A stretch of 64,000 nucleotides of DNA from positions 310,001 through 374,000 of the forward strand of contig JALDRJ010000002.1 in assembly GCA_031315865.1 (NCBI GenBank), given 5' to 3'. The notes beneath the pieces were generated by a model. The model searched no databases, was not told the origin of the DNA, and saw only the letters and a program-made list of their open reading frames with translations. Positions within the stretch are counted from its first letter, which is position 1. Every line of letters begins with the position of its first letter. Made by a program: the position numbers and the translations under genes. This document shows positions 19,607 to 27,733 of this stretch, in pieces. The stretch is from Nitrospirales bacterium. GTDB taxonomy: Bacteria; Nitrospirota; Nitrospiria; Nitrospirales; UBA8639.

Positions 19607-19622
19607 GTGTCTATTCCCCCTC

Positions 19623-20588
19623 TTAGTCCCAAGTTCGGGGATAATAGCCCGTGTGCCAATATTCAAACATTACCACTTTCCAAATTTCATCGGTCGTCAA
19701 GTGCTCCTTCCATGGAGGCATCACTGATGCCCACGGAAATCCTTCTGGCGGTAATCCAATACCACCCTGAGAAACCCTCCAGAACACGAAGGTTTCTTGA
19801 AGCTGAGCGATCGTTCCGGCGTCAGTGAAGTTTGCCGGAATTGGGTTAAACGCATACGCCCACAGGCCCCGACCGTTTAAATTGTCTCCGTGGCAGAAGT
19901 GGCAATTCTGAAAAAATATTTCACCACCCTCACGCACATGCTTAATATAACCCTCCGCATTGGGATCCCAGGGGTTGTCATCCTTGCTGTTAATGTCTTT
20001 CATCAACCGCCCCATGTCCTGAACGACAATGTGAGCGTTGGAGTATTCTTGGTCGTATTTCCCCTCGGGATTGATACGGAAAGGGTTTTGAGCCGTCTGA
20101 AGCACGAACGTCTTACCATGCACTTTTGTTGTCGCCGGCGGAGCTGGATGAACCGTACGAAGTTCAATGGGCTCTTCGAAACTTGGAAGAAACGATTGAT
20201 ACGCATATCCAGCTAGTAAAAACGGCAGGACGATCAACACAGCCGCACGAACAAGTTTGTGAAATCCTGTTTTCCCATCAAGCACGTTCATAATCGGACG
20301 CTTAAAGTCCTCCCACTCCCCTTGAGAACCGGAAACCCACATAAAAATACCGCAGGCCGAGACGGTGCCATAAATGGCCCGAACACTAAACGGAATGGGT
20401 GGATAAATACGGTATTTGAGGTACAGTAGAATAAAGATCCAGACGCCAATCCCCGCCCAGAACTTCGGAATTCCAATTCCCGCCTTCTTGAGCGTGAAAT
20501 TGATCCCTGCCATGATCAGGATACAGATGGCCAGCTCGCTGATCATCTGCATCGGCATGTAGCCTTCCACTAGTTTGAGCCACGTCAT
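19623..20588 (-). CDS. Membrane-anchored monohaem cytochrome c
   Basis: A 321-aa protein with about four hydrophobic helices in the N-terminal 130 residues and a periplasmic C-terminal cytochrome c domain. The haem-binding motif is CHFCH at 229-233; a likely axial Met is in the segment VMPPWKEHLT near the C-terminus. It lies 60 bases after the 438-aa cytochrome and 16 bases before the ethylbenzene-dehydrogenase-like cytochrome, all in one direction. The membrane half has no recognised cofactor motif. The probable role is electron delivery to the neighbouring CydA-like subunit. Confidence 0.85.
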   Translation of the reverse strand: MTWLKLVEGYMPMQMISELAICILIMAGINFTLKKAGIGIPKFWAGIGVWIFILLYLKYRIYPPIPFSVRAIYGTVSACGIFMWVSGSQGEWEDFKRPIMNVLDGKTGFHKLVRAAVLIVLPFLLAGYAYQSFLPSFEEPIELRTVHPAPPATTKVHGKTFVLQTAQNPFRINPEGKYDQEYSNAHIVVQDMGRLMKDINSKDDNPWDPNAEGYIKHVREGGEIFFQNCHFCHGDNLNGRGLWAYAFNPIPANFTDAGTIAQLQETFVFWRVSQGGIGLPPEGFPWASVMPPWKEHLTTDEIWKVVMFEYWHTGYYPRTWD

Positions 20589-20647
20589 CCCTTAGTACTC
20601 CTTAGATTTGATTAGTGAGGACATACCACCGACAATAAGATTGAATC

Positions 20648-21964
20648 CTACTCAACAGGTGGCGGATCTTGCCCTTCCTTCACTTGTGATAAATAATCTA
20701 CAACCTTATTGACAGCTCCAGCACTGAGTTTTTTCCCAAAATCCTTCGGCATTTGATTATCGGGATAGTCTTTAACGACGTACGCGCTGGGGTCTAAAAT
20801 CGACTCAGTAATGTATTCTTTAACGGACTTAGCCTTCCCCTTATAACCAGGATCTTTGAGGCGGTTTGGAGCGTTGGTTCCCTCAATTAATGCTGGACCA
20901 ACTTTTCCAGTGGCTCCCTCAATCCCAGGTATTGTATGGCAGGCTACACATCCACCCTTCATAAATATTTCATTAACCGGTTCATCTCCAGTCGCTAAAA
21001 CTCCACCGGCAGCCGCTCCACCAGCATCATCACCGGCCGATTCAGTCACTCGATCTCCCTCTGGGATGAACTTCTCATACGCTGATTGAATCTCTTCATA
21101 TGAAGGAGACTCTAACCCTTCACGCACATACATCCACGTATCAACAGCCGCTAACTCACCCATGGAGAGAGAGATTGGTGGCTTATGAATTTTTGGCATT
21201 GGGCTTTCGGTATCATTTGAACCCTTAACCCCAAACCCTGGAACCACGTAACAATTTGGACAGGCATGGGACTCAGCAATGTACTCTAATGCGTTTGTAG
21301 CAGTACCAGACCCTTCAAATGCTTCTTTTTGAACTGAAGGACGTGCGGCTGGGTCGTTCATGTGATAATTCGGCTCTTCCAACCTTGTTTTAGCTCTTGC
21401 CGGTATATCAAAAAGATTAGGAGCTCTTTCACTCAAAAAACCTTTTTGAAATCCATGACAAAGCGGACATTGTCCCTTACCGATTGCTCCTTGGACTTTG
21501 CTCTGACCGAGTCCTCCGAATATGATTTTCTCACCTTCGTCACCAAGCTGTTGGGCCGACATACTTTGAAAGTCAAGCTTGACAACTGGAGGAGGAAAAC
21601 CACCCTCTACTTGAGGAAGCCAGTTTCCGTAACCGGATAATGCTGCCGCAACGAAAAACATAAATCCACCAATTTTCATTAACGCACTGATGTTGGCAAA
21701 ATACAGACTCATCACAAATGTAATGGCCGTAATTAAGACCAATGAAATCGGCAAGACACCTGGATTCAGGTTAAAATTCTTTGTGTAATTGGCGATAGCC
21801 ATAAATGCCAGCTGAGCACAAACAATACCGATCAGCCCTTTAAATGTTGCATTCTTTTTTCGAACGGGATCAGGAATAGACGCCTGAAAGTACAGGATTA
21901 GGCCAACCAAAAAAACCAACATTGGCCACCCGAGTGAAAAACCGGCTCCAATAAGTTCTAACAC
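20648..21964 (-). CDS. Membrane cytochrome c with two haem motifs and one degenerate motif
   Basis: A 438-aa protein with about four membrane helices in residues 1-115 and a long periplasmic part. Canonical haem c motifs are CPLCH at 166-170 and CVACH at 339-343. A third cysteine pair at 235-239 reads CPNCY, with Tyr in the place of the axial His. A Gly/Ala-rich linker (about 312-330) separates the last cytochrome domain. It lies 90 bases downstream of the CydA-like gene and heads the cytochrome part of the cluster. The probable role is an electron-donor subunit for the bd-like oxidase. Confidence 0.85.
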   Translation of the reverse strand: MLELIGAGFSLGWPMLVFLVGLILYFQASIPDPVRKKNATFKGLIGIVCAQLAFMAIANYTKNFNLNPGVLPISLVLITAITFVMSLYFANISALMKIGGFMFFVAAALSGYGNWLPQVEGGFPPPVVKLDFQSMSAQQLGDEGEKIIFGGLGQSKVQGAIGKGQCPLCHGFQKGFLSERAPNLFDIPARAKTRLEEPNYHMNDPAARPSVQKEAFEGSGTATNALEYIAESHACPNCYVVPGFGVKGSNDTESPMPKIHKPPISLSMGELAAVDTWMYVREGLESPSYEEIQSAYEKFIPEGDRVTESAGDDAGGAAAGGVLATGDEPVNEIFMKGGCVACHTIPGIEGATGKVGPALIEGTNAPNRLKDPGYKGKAKSVKEYITESILDPSAYVVKDYPDNQMPKDFGKKLSAGAVNKVVDYLSQVKEGQDPPPVE

Positions 21965-22054
21965 CTTTGTTACCCTCCATCAGGATGCCGCCCAAGGCGA
22001 TAAGACCTCAGGCGGCGAATGGATTCAATTTAAATGAAATAACTATGTTTATCT

Positions 22055-24049
22055 TTAGCTTCCCGCCGCAGGTTGTGGCGCTGGCGTTCCAGGAACGGAT
22101 TCCTTAGCCGGAACAGGCGATGGTTTCATCCCCAACGCTCCAAGCCAGAAGACAAACATGATGGTAATCCAGAAGAACAATACATTAAACGAGATAACGT
22201 TCGCGGCAAAACCAATCGTGTGCGTATATGCCCAAGGCGAGTTATCACGCATAACTTCATTGACGTGCCAGAACAGTCTCACCGATGAACGTATATACCC
22301 CATTAACCCCATCATCCACGTAAATGCCGTGGCCAACATGATTAACGCGTATTGCGACCTAGGTTGAATCTGTCCCCACCTAATTGGACCAAGCTCTTTC
22401 GCCCCCTTCAACATCGCCAGGTTCAATGGAGTCATCAGGAACAGACACGAAAGAGTACCAGCGACCTGGGGGACCGACAGACCGATTCTCACGTTCGCAG
22501 GAATAAAGTATCCATAGCAGGCCAACCAAATATTGTTCAGCTGACCAATCAGGAAGAAACAACCCATAAATATATTTCCAAATTTAGACCAGCTTACCGT
22601 AGGAATTTTGTTCCCGCGCTGATACCAAATAAAGCTCAAAATCGTCGTCATAATAATGGCATTAATGCCGCCATTCTTGGCCGACATTACACCGTAATTC
22701 CCAAGTACCGGGTGCTGCTGTCCACCCATGGCTTTCAACTCAGCAGGCGTCATCACAATGGTATGCGGTGTAATAAACACCAAGAGACCACATACCAGAA
22801 TAAACACGAGATACTTGATATAACGCTGGAAGCGCTCGCCTCCAGTCATTCTCCCTAATGCCTGCCAGAGATAATAATTGGTTGTAAGGAAGAGAATTCC
22901 GATCATGGTAGCCTGGATAATAAACAACCACGCCAACAGTCCACCCATAAGCGTGATACCCATCTGCTGCCGATAAGCATACACTTCCCGCATAAGCCAG
23001 TAACCAGCAAACGGAAGCGGGATCAAGAACGCCACACCGAGACTCATGGCGATATATCCCATCCAATCATAATGCGCACGATCCTCATCAGTTTTAGCTG
23101 ACAAGAATCTATACGCTGCATAGGCTGCCACCACACCACCACCGAACGCCATATTCCCGAGGATTCGATGCACGTTCAATGGATTCCAAAGTGCAGTATG
23201 AAGCACATGCCAAATATTTCCAAGATAGCGACCCTGCTCATCAACGCCAGCGGGAGACATCATGAAGGCGATCCATGAATTCGCAAGGAACATGAGTACC
23301 GTCCCAATCACATTCAGGATCACACTCATGCTCACATGTACCCACTTAAGGACCCCCTCCTTCATCTGGTTCCAACCGTAATAATAGATATAAAGAGTGG
23401 CACTCTCCGCAACAAAGAGCAACGCATAAATATGCATCACCGGACGGAAAATACTCGACAAATAACCAAAGAAAGCAGGATAAAGAGTCAGGAAGGTAAA
23501 GATGAGAATCCCACCAAGAATAGCCGTAAGAGAATAGGCTGTCAAACTAATCTTGATAAAATCATAGGCCAACTTATCATACTTCGCAGCCATGGCCTTA
23601 TCCTTACTCACCAATCCGGCAAACTCGATACACATACAAAAGATCGGAACGGCAAGCACAAAGCTCCCATAGTAAAGATGCTGCTGGTTGGCCACCCACA
23701 GGAGCACTCGGCTCTCAAAATTATACCGAGGATAGAATTCTTCAGTGTCCTCGGTCTTAGGTGCCGGCATACCAATCGCTGGACCTTCAGTCTTATAATA
23801 GACATCTCGACCCATCTCGACTTTTTCTTCTTCGGCTCCTTCCCCGCCTTCACCGGCAGCCTCAGCAGCCGCTCGCGCCTCAAGAACTTCAGCTGGAGGT
23901 TTTCCGGCACCACCACCGCCACCGCCACCAGCCAATGCGGGAAGTGCCATAAAGATTGGGAGTACCAAAAGCCCAAGCATGGCAAATAAAGCCGTACCGG
24001 CCATCACCTTTTTACTGTTACGGGTCATTCGACCTAACAGGTGACCCAT
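22055..24049 (-). CDS. CydA-like bd-type oxidase subunit with exported N-terminal extension
   Basis: A 664-aa polytopic protein of the cytochrome bd ubiquinol oxidase subunit I superfamily. The N-terminus has a signal-like helix (about 16-40) ending in ALA, followed by poly-Gly and an Ala/Glu-rich linker of about 70 residues. The CydA-like core starts near residue 110. His124 in NQQHLYYG aligns with the first CydA haem ligand, and WVHVSMSVILNVIG with ANSWIAFMMSPAGVD resembles the second His helix and the ANGWMQNPVG block. Further conserved-looking His occur in NPLNVHR and TPHTIVMTP. No CydB is present. Such proteins are known in Nitrospira, where a bd-like oxidase was proposed as terminal oxidase. 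The ATG at 24049 follows AAAAGGAGG; translation from an upstream TTG is unlikely. A homologue lies at 27730-29643. Confidence 0.88.
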   Translation of the reverse strand: MGHLLGRMTRNSKKVMAGTALFAMLGLLVLPIFMALPALAGGGGGGGAGKPPAEVLEARAAAEAAGEGGEGAEEEKVEMGRDVYYKTEGPAIGMPAPKTEDTEEFYPRYNFESRVLLWVANQQHLYYGSFVLAVPIFCMCIEFAGLVSKDKAMAAKYDKLAYDFIKISLTAYSLTAILGGILIFTFLTLYPAFFGYLSSIFRPVMHIYALLFVAESATLYIYYYGWNQMKEGVLKWVHVSMSVILNVIGTVLMFLANSWIAFMMSPAGVDEQGRYLGNIWHVLHTALWNPLNVHRILGNMAFGGGVVAAYAAYRFLSAKTDEDRAHYDWMGYIAMSLGVAFLIPLPFAGYWLMREVYAYRQQMGITLMGGLLAWLFIIQATMIGILFLTTNYYLWQALGRMTGGERFQRYIKYLVFILVCGLLVFITPHTIVMTPAELKAMGGQQHPVLGNYGVMSAKNGGINAIIMTTILSFIWYQRGNKIPTVSWSKFGNIFMGCFFLIGQLNNIWLACYGYFIPANVRIGLSVPQVAGTLSCLFLMTPLNLAMLKGAKELGPIRWGQIQPRSQYALIMLATAFTWMMGLMGYIRSSVRLFWHVNEVMRDNSPWAYTHTIGFAANVISFNVLFFWITIMFVFWLGALGMKPSPVPAKESVPGTPAPQPAAGS

Positions 24050-24130
24050 GACCAACCTCCTTTTAAATTTGAGCAATTCTTTAATGTATCCAATGCGTTC
24101 TAAAAATTACTGATTGATCAACATCAAAAG

Positions 24131-24244
24131 CTATCTAAACATGTAGAAGTAATCGAGTCCCTGTGCGTCCATCAAGAACCAATCCAAAAACTGAAAGTAC
24201 AAAAAACAGATCACGAGTGAAACTGCTACATAGACGATTTGCAT
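24131..24244 (-). CDS. 37-aa single-pass membrane peptide, CydX-like in size
   Basis: ATG at 24242-24244 follows GGAGGG at ideal spacing; the stop is TAG at 24131-24133. The peptide begins MQIVYVAVSLVICFLYF and ends DYFYMFR, giving one membrane helix and a short polar, Tyr-rich tail. It lies 81 bases upstream of the CydA-like gene on the same strand. Small 30-40-aa subunits (CydX, CydS, CcoQ) stabilise terminal oxidases in other bacteria; similarity here is in size, topology and location, not clear sequence identity. Confidence 0.65.
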   Translation of the reverse strand: MQIVYVAVSLVICFLYFQFLDWFLMDAQGLDYFYMFR

Positions 24245-24303
24245 GCCACCCTCCAATTAAATAACTGGTATACTGTAAGTATCTTCAAGAAAATTTTCAC
24301 TCA

Positions 24304-24417
24304 TCAGCAAGGACATTGAATACCCGCAAACCAATAAAAGAACCAGAAACTCACCGCACATGTCAGGTAAAAAATCGCCTTACCAATCTTTGTTTCCACT
24401 GAATCTGTTTTTGCCAT
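24304..24417 (-). CDS. 37-aa membrane peptide ending in Cys-Pro-Cys
   Basis: ATG at 24415-24417 follows AGGTGG; the stop is TGA at 24304-24306. The N-terminal 13 residues are polar (MAKTDSVETKIGK), followed by one aromatic-rich helix with FWFFYWF and the terminal sequence GIQCPC. It is the first gene of cluster 1 and has exactly the same length as the next peptide. A third Cys lies in the helix. It is a candidate small oxidase subunit or metal-handling peptide (inference). Confidence 0.6.
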   Translation of the reverse strand: MAKTDSVETKIGKAIFYLTCAVSFWFFYWFAGIQCPC

Positions 24418-24429
24418 TGTCCACCTATT

Positions 24430-24523
24430 AGCTAAATGGTTCCACCTAGTTTATTATACTTGACAGCAAATTAAAGAGCATGCTATTCAAATTCTATTAT
24501 TTTTTCTTTCAAGGGAAGATCTC
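24430..24523. promoter_or_regulatory. Divergent promoter region between small membrane peptides
   Basis: On the minus strand a perfect TATAAT lies at 24453-24458, about 35 bases upstream of the first peptide of cluster 1; its -35 is weak. On the plus strand a perfect TTGACA at 24460-24465 is followed after 18 bases by TATTCA, upstream of the plus-strand peptide at 24524. The two elements are only one base apart, so the two directions may compete for polymerase. Confidence 0.45.
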
Positions 24524-24628
24524 ATGCGTACTAATGCAAAAGTGTTCGACATTATAGTTTTGGCCGGAATGGTTGTCAATATTATCCTCGCCGTCTTTCT
24601 GATCCTTTACTATTTCGATTTCCTCTAA
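24524..24628 (+). CDS. 34-aa hydrophobic membrane peptide
   Basis: ATG at 24524 follows GGGAAG at suitable spacing; the stop TAA is at 24626-24628. The peptide starts MRTNAKVFDIIVLAG and continues as one long Ile/Val/Leu helix, ending YYFDFL. It is divergent from the bd-like oxidase cluster and converges on the FGE-like gene, overlapping its last codon by four bases. Size, topology and position match the two peptides on the other side of the shared promoter region. No family recognised. Confidence 0.55.
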   Translation: MRTNAKVFDIIVLAGMVVNIILAVFLILYYFDFL

Positions 24629-25554
24629 GAATCATAAGAAATCGCCTTCATTAATTTCGAAGCCTTTGCGTCCTTGGATTCATTTTCTCCCTCAGAACGA
24701 GCGCATCGGAACCCTATCGTTTCATCACGAAAATCAGGGACCATGAACATTCGGCTTGTAATGCGAAGATCGACCCCATGACTGGTATACCCCCCGCCAC
24801 GCAACACCTTGTACGTTTTCGCATCACGGAGGCTATCCAGCTCGGTTGCCTGCAAGTATAATCGCTCGACATACCAATTGTTGACCCACTCCATTAAATT
24901 CCCTGCACCATCATATACTCCAAATATGCTCCGGTCTTCCGGGAAAGACCCGACAGGCGAAGTAAACTCATACCCGTCTTGTTTTCCGTTTAAGTTCGCG
25001 AAAGTTTTCTCGAATTTCTCCCCCCATGGCCATGTCCGCCCATCAGTTCCCCTCATGGCTTTTTCCCATTCTGATTCCGTCGGCAACCGCTTCCCCCTCC
25101 ATTCACAATAGGCTTGTGCATCGGACCACGACACGTACGTCACCGGTTGATTGGCGCCTCGAAGATTGACCATGTTTCGGGCATAGCGCGATGGAGGCCC
25201 CGGCTTACGATGCCCGGTCTCTTCGACAAACTTCATGTACTGATGATTCGTTACCTCAAACTTATCGATCCAATAACTGTCCAAATGGAATGTGTTCTCA
25301 GGCCGTTCGTTATAGCCGCCACTGTTGGTTCCGCGGATAAACTCACCAGCTGGTATTTTCACCATCTGTTCTTCAATGAGGATGTCCGGGAGTGTTTGCT
25401 CCGAAGGAGGGTCATCGTGAGGAGGACGAGAAGCGAGGAGCCCTTCATCAGGGTCAGGAGGAGGCTTGTTCGTTCCTTTTAAAATTCCGATTAAAGGAAA
25501 ACTCGTAAAAACCAGGACCGCAATCAAAAAGACAAACTTGAATCGACCATCCAT
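24625..25554 (-). CDS. Membrane-anchored FGE-fold protein without catalytic cysteines
   Basis: A 309-aa protein with one N-terminal helix (about 5-24) and a formylglycine-generating-enzyme (SUMF1/EgtB/NirV) type domain. Signatures include MVKIPAGEFIRGTNSGG, then FHLDSYWIDKFEVTNHQYMKFV, CEWRGKRLPTESEWEKAMRG, NLMEWVNNWY, VLRGGGYTS and a C-terminal IGFRCAR. The two active-site Cys that bind copper in true FGE are missing from the segment after RGGG, so sulfatase activation is unlikely. Other members act in nitrite reductase maturation (NirV) or as sugar-binding or oxidoreductase scaffolds. It is the last gene of the second CydA-like cluster, 86 bases downstream of its paralogue. Confidence 0.88.
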   Translation of the reverse strand: MDGRFKFVFLIAVLVFTSFPLIGILKGTNKPPPDPDEGLLASRPPHDDPPSEQTLPDILIEEQMVKIPAGEFIRGTNSGGYNERPENTFHLDSYWIDKFEVTNHQYMKFVEETGHRKPGPPSRYARNMVNLRGANQPVTYVSWSDAQAYCEWRGKRLPTESEWEKAMRGTDGRTWPWGEKFEKTFANLNGKQDGYEFTSPVGSFPEDRSIFGVYDGAGNLMEWVNNWYVERLYLQATELDSLRDAKTYKVLRGGGYTSHGVDLRITSRMFMVPDFRDETIGFRCARSEGENESKDAKASKLMKAISYDS

Positions 25555-25640
25555 GGATTCTAACCCACTCTCATCCTAGACTGACCAACTGACAAGAACA
25601 AGATTATTCTCGTTCCGCGTCACGACATTCCATTCATCTT

Positions 25641-26561
25641 TTAAAGGGGCTTTTGAGCCTTGTCCTCCGGCGTTTGGGCGCAACGGAATCCAACAGTCGC
25701 ATCGGTCCGCCACATTTTGGCAGAAAAGCGTTTTGTTAAGCGTGCCCCTAATCGTGACTCCCGCCATGATCCACCACGAATGACCTTATACACATCCTCT
25801 TCTTCAGGCCCTAAGGGATCGCGGTAGGTTGTTTTCTGATAATAGTCCGGCGCATAGTTATCCATGACCCATTCAGCGACATTCCCAGTCATATCATAGA
25901 GGCCAAAAGGGCTTCGACCCACTTCATATGAACCCACCGGCGCCAAATATTTAAACCCATCATCTTCACCATCAACATTCGCATAATTCCTGTCAAACTT
26001 ATCTCCCCAAGGATAACGACGCTTGCCTTCGCCCCTTGCCGCTTTTTCCCATTCGGCTTCAGTCGGCAATCGCTTTCCGGCCCATCGACAATAGGCAATG
26101 GCGTCGTTCCAGGTGACGGCCATCACAGGGAAATCCGGACTCTGAAGCTTTGAGACTTCATCTTCAAACACCGGCACGACTGGCTGTTGATGTTTCGTCA
26201 TCTTCAGGAATCGATCGTATTCTTGCTGGGTGACTTCTTTCAGGTCGATATAATAGGTTTTCAAGTAAACTGGATGCGCTGGTCCTTCATCCGGATCACC
26301 GTCACGATTGCCCATCGTGAAGGGCCCTTCAGGAATCTCGACCATTTCCCGCCCTTCATCACCCGTCAAAGTTTTATACATCGAGTAATCCTGAACAGGG
26401 GCCGCTTGAAGCACTTTCGCCTTGGTCGACATCTGCGAGGACATCGCCTCTAATTCTGACTTGCTCTTATAGGTCTCATACACCAACATCACGATCATCA
26501 TGATGAAAGATCCAAAAACAAATATGATGGAGCCGATCAGGACTTTGTTATTCTCAGGCAT
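25641..26561 (-). CDS. Membrane-anchored FGE-fold protein, paralogue
   Basis: A 306-aa protein with an N-terminal membrane helix (about 6-25) and an FGE-type domain: MVEIPEGPFTMGNRDGDPDEGP, the YYIDLKEVTQQEYDRFL strand-helix, RWAGKRLPTEAEWEKAARG, GNVAEWVMDNY, VIRGGSWRESR and VGFRCAQ. As in the neighbouring paralogue, the catalytic Cys pair is absent from the segment after RGGSW. The ATG at 26561 follows GAGGA and is preferred to a TTG four codons upstream. The domain should face the periplasm. Its location in an oxidase cluster suggests an assembly or structural role rather than sulfatase activation (inference). Confidence 0.88.
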   Translation of the reverse strand: MPENNKVLIGSIIFVFGSFIMMIVMLVYETYKSKSELEAMSSQMSTKAKVLQAAPVQDYSMYKTLTGDEGREMVEIPEGPFTMGNRDGDPDEGPAHPVYLKTYYIDLKEVTQQEYDRFLKMTKHQQPVVPVFEDEVSKLQSPDFPVMAVTWNDAIAYCRWAGKRLPTEAEWEKAARGEGKRRYPWGDKFDRNYANVDGEDDGFKYLAPVGSYEVGRSPFGLYDMTGNVAEWVMDNYAPDYYQKTTYRDPLGPEEEDVYKVIRGGSWRESRLGARLTKRFSAKMWRTDATVGFRCAQTPEDKAQKPL

Positions 26562-26622
26562 TGACTTCCTCAAACCATCTGACGCAAGTCGCTCTCATCA
26601 GTTTCCACTCAGCTATGAAACA

Positions 26623-27003
26623 TCACGCTTCGTTCTTGGTCGCTTTGTCTTCCGCAATGGATGCGGCCATGGCCGCTTGACGCTTTCGCTCGGCCATGGA
26701 GTCAAGAATCATCGAAGCCTGGACGCCTAAAAACCCGCCCATGGCCGCACCAGACGCCGCACCAACCGTGACAGCATCAACACCACCAAGGATCCAAGCC
26801 AACAGTCCACCAAGAATTGATCCGATAAAAATACTCAAGAAGAAACGGCGCCCACCAAACATCCCGACACCGCCGCCTAAAAGGATTCCAATGATGACAG
26901 CAACCGGCAAGTACCCGCCACCCATCAAGACACCGATAAGAGACCCCACGGTCCCCATCACCACAATCCCGATCACCACATCGATAATTTTCGCTTGCGA
27001 CAT
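26623..27003 (-). CDS. Glycine-rich multi-helix membrane protein
   Basis: A 126-aa protein with four hydrophobic stretches packed with small-residue motifs (MGTVGSLIGVLMGGG, GILLGGGVGMFGG, GSILGGLLAWILGG, GAASGAAMGGFLG), as in glycine-zipper proteins, and a charged Ala/Lys-rich C-terminal tail (from about 103). It lies within the second CydA-like cluster, 46 bases after the DUF3047 gene and 61 bases before the FGE-fold gene. Probably a small integral membrane protein; specific function unknown. Confidence 0.75.
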   Translation of the reverse strand: MSQAKIIDVVIGIVVMGTVGSLIGVLMGGGYLPVAVIIGILLGGGVGMFGGRRFFLSIFIGSILGGLLAWILGGVDAVTVGAASGAAMGGFLGVQASMILDSMAERKRQAAMAASIAEDKATKNEA

Positions 27004-27049
27004 AATAATCAGGTGCCTTCGCTCGCAGGTGAATCCATTCGTGTTTCAA

Positions 27050-27733
27050 TTACTCGGCATGAACGCGTAAGCTTCCGAAGTCAACTTCGACGCCAGGTCC
27101 ACCAAGCAGAGAAATTCCCCAGGCTTTGGGCGCCGGTTCATGGTCATGGATTTTTTTAAAATCCTCATAGACATTAATTCTTTCTTCAACCCATTCGCCT
27201 TTCGGTTCGCCTCCAGTTCGAATGACGATTTCCGTCGATCCGAACATGCCTCCCTCCTTGATGGAACCGACGGGTTTATCCAGGCTCCAGACATACTTCG
27301 TATTCACCGGAATAAACATAAGGTCGGTATCGAGTGAAGGATAGACGGCAGCGATAAATTCCGCATCCTCTGGCACTGAATGAATCCTCCAGCGCCACGT
27401 TAAGATCGGATGCGTCCTGGGATCCCAGGAGATGCTTTTGGTATAGACGCGCTGACTGGCATTTTTGGCAGAGAGGAATGTCTCGCCATCGTTCTGACCG
27501 ATCGCGTACGTTTCTTGAGCGGTTGCCTTGCTTCGCTGCGCATCCCAATTTTTGGGAAAATTATTCTCATCAGCATCTGCAAAATCTTCCAACACGATGG
27601 ACTCGGCATCGGACTGCGCGGATACGTGTTGGGCCATTCCTGCATGGATGAAAATCCCGAAACCCACGACGCAACACCACCCAAGAGGTATCCATCGAAA
27701 GTTCAACAGTCGATGATAAACGCCTAATCTCAT
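27050..27733 (-). CDS. Exported DUF3047-like protein
   Basis: A 227-aa protein with an N-terminal signal segment (about 15-40, ending AQHVSAQ). The mature part resembles DUF3047: LEDFADADENNFPKNW, then LSAKNASQRVYTKSISW, the block PILTWRWRIHSVP, and a strand with KYVWSLDKP. It is probably a beta-sandwich periplasmic protein. The start overlaps the stop of the upstream CydA-like gene by four bases (ATGA), implying translational coupling with the oxidase subunit. Function unknown. Confidence 0.75.
   Translation of the reverse strand: MRLGVYHRLLNFRWIPLGWCCVVGFGIFIHAGMAQHVSAQSDAESIVLEDFADADENNFPKNWDAQRSKATAQETYAIGQNDGETFLSAKNASQRVYTKSISWDPRTHPILTWRWRIHSVPEDAEFIAAVYPSLDTDLMFIPVNTKYVWSLDKPVGSIKEGGMFGSTEIVIRTGGEPKGEWVEERINVYEDFKKIHDHEPAPKAWGISLLGGPGVEVDFGSLRVHAE

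Noticed and set aside
20985-21040. Gly/Ala-rich stretch in the 438-aa cytochrome as a possible repeat element
   Set aside because: It reads as a normal flexible linker in frame between two cytochrome domains.
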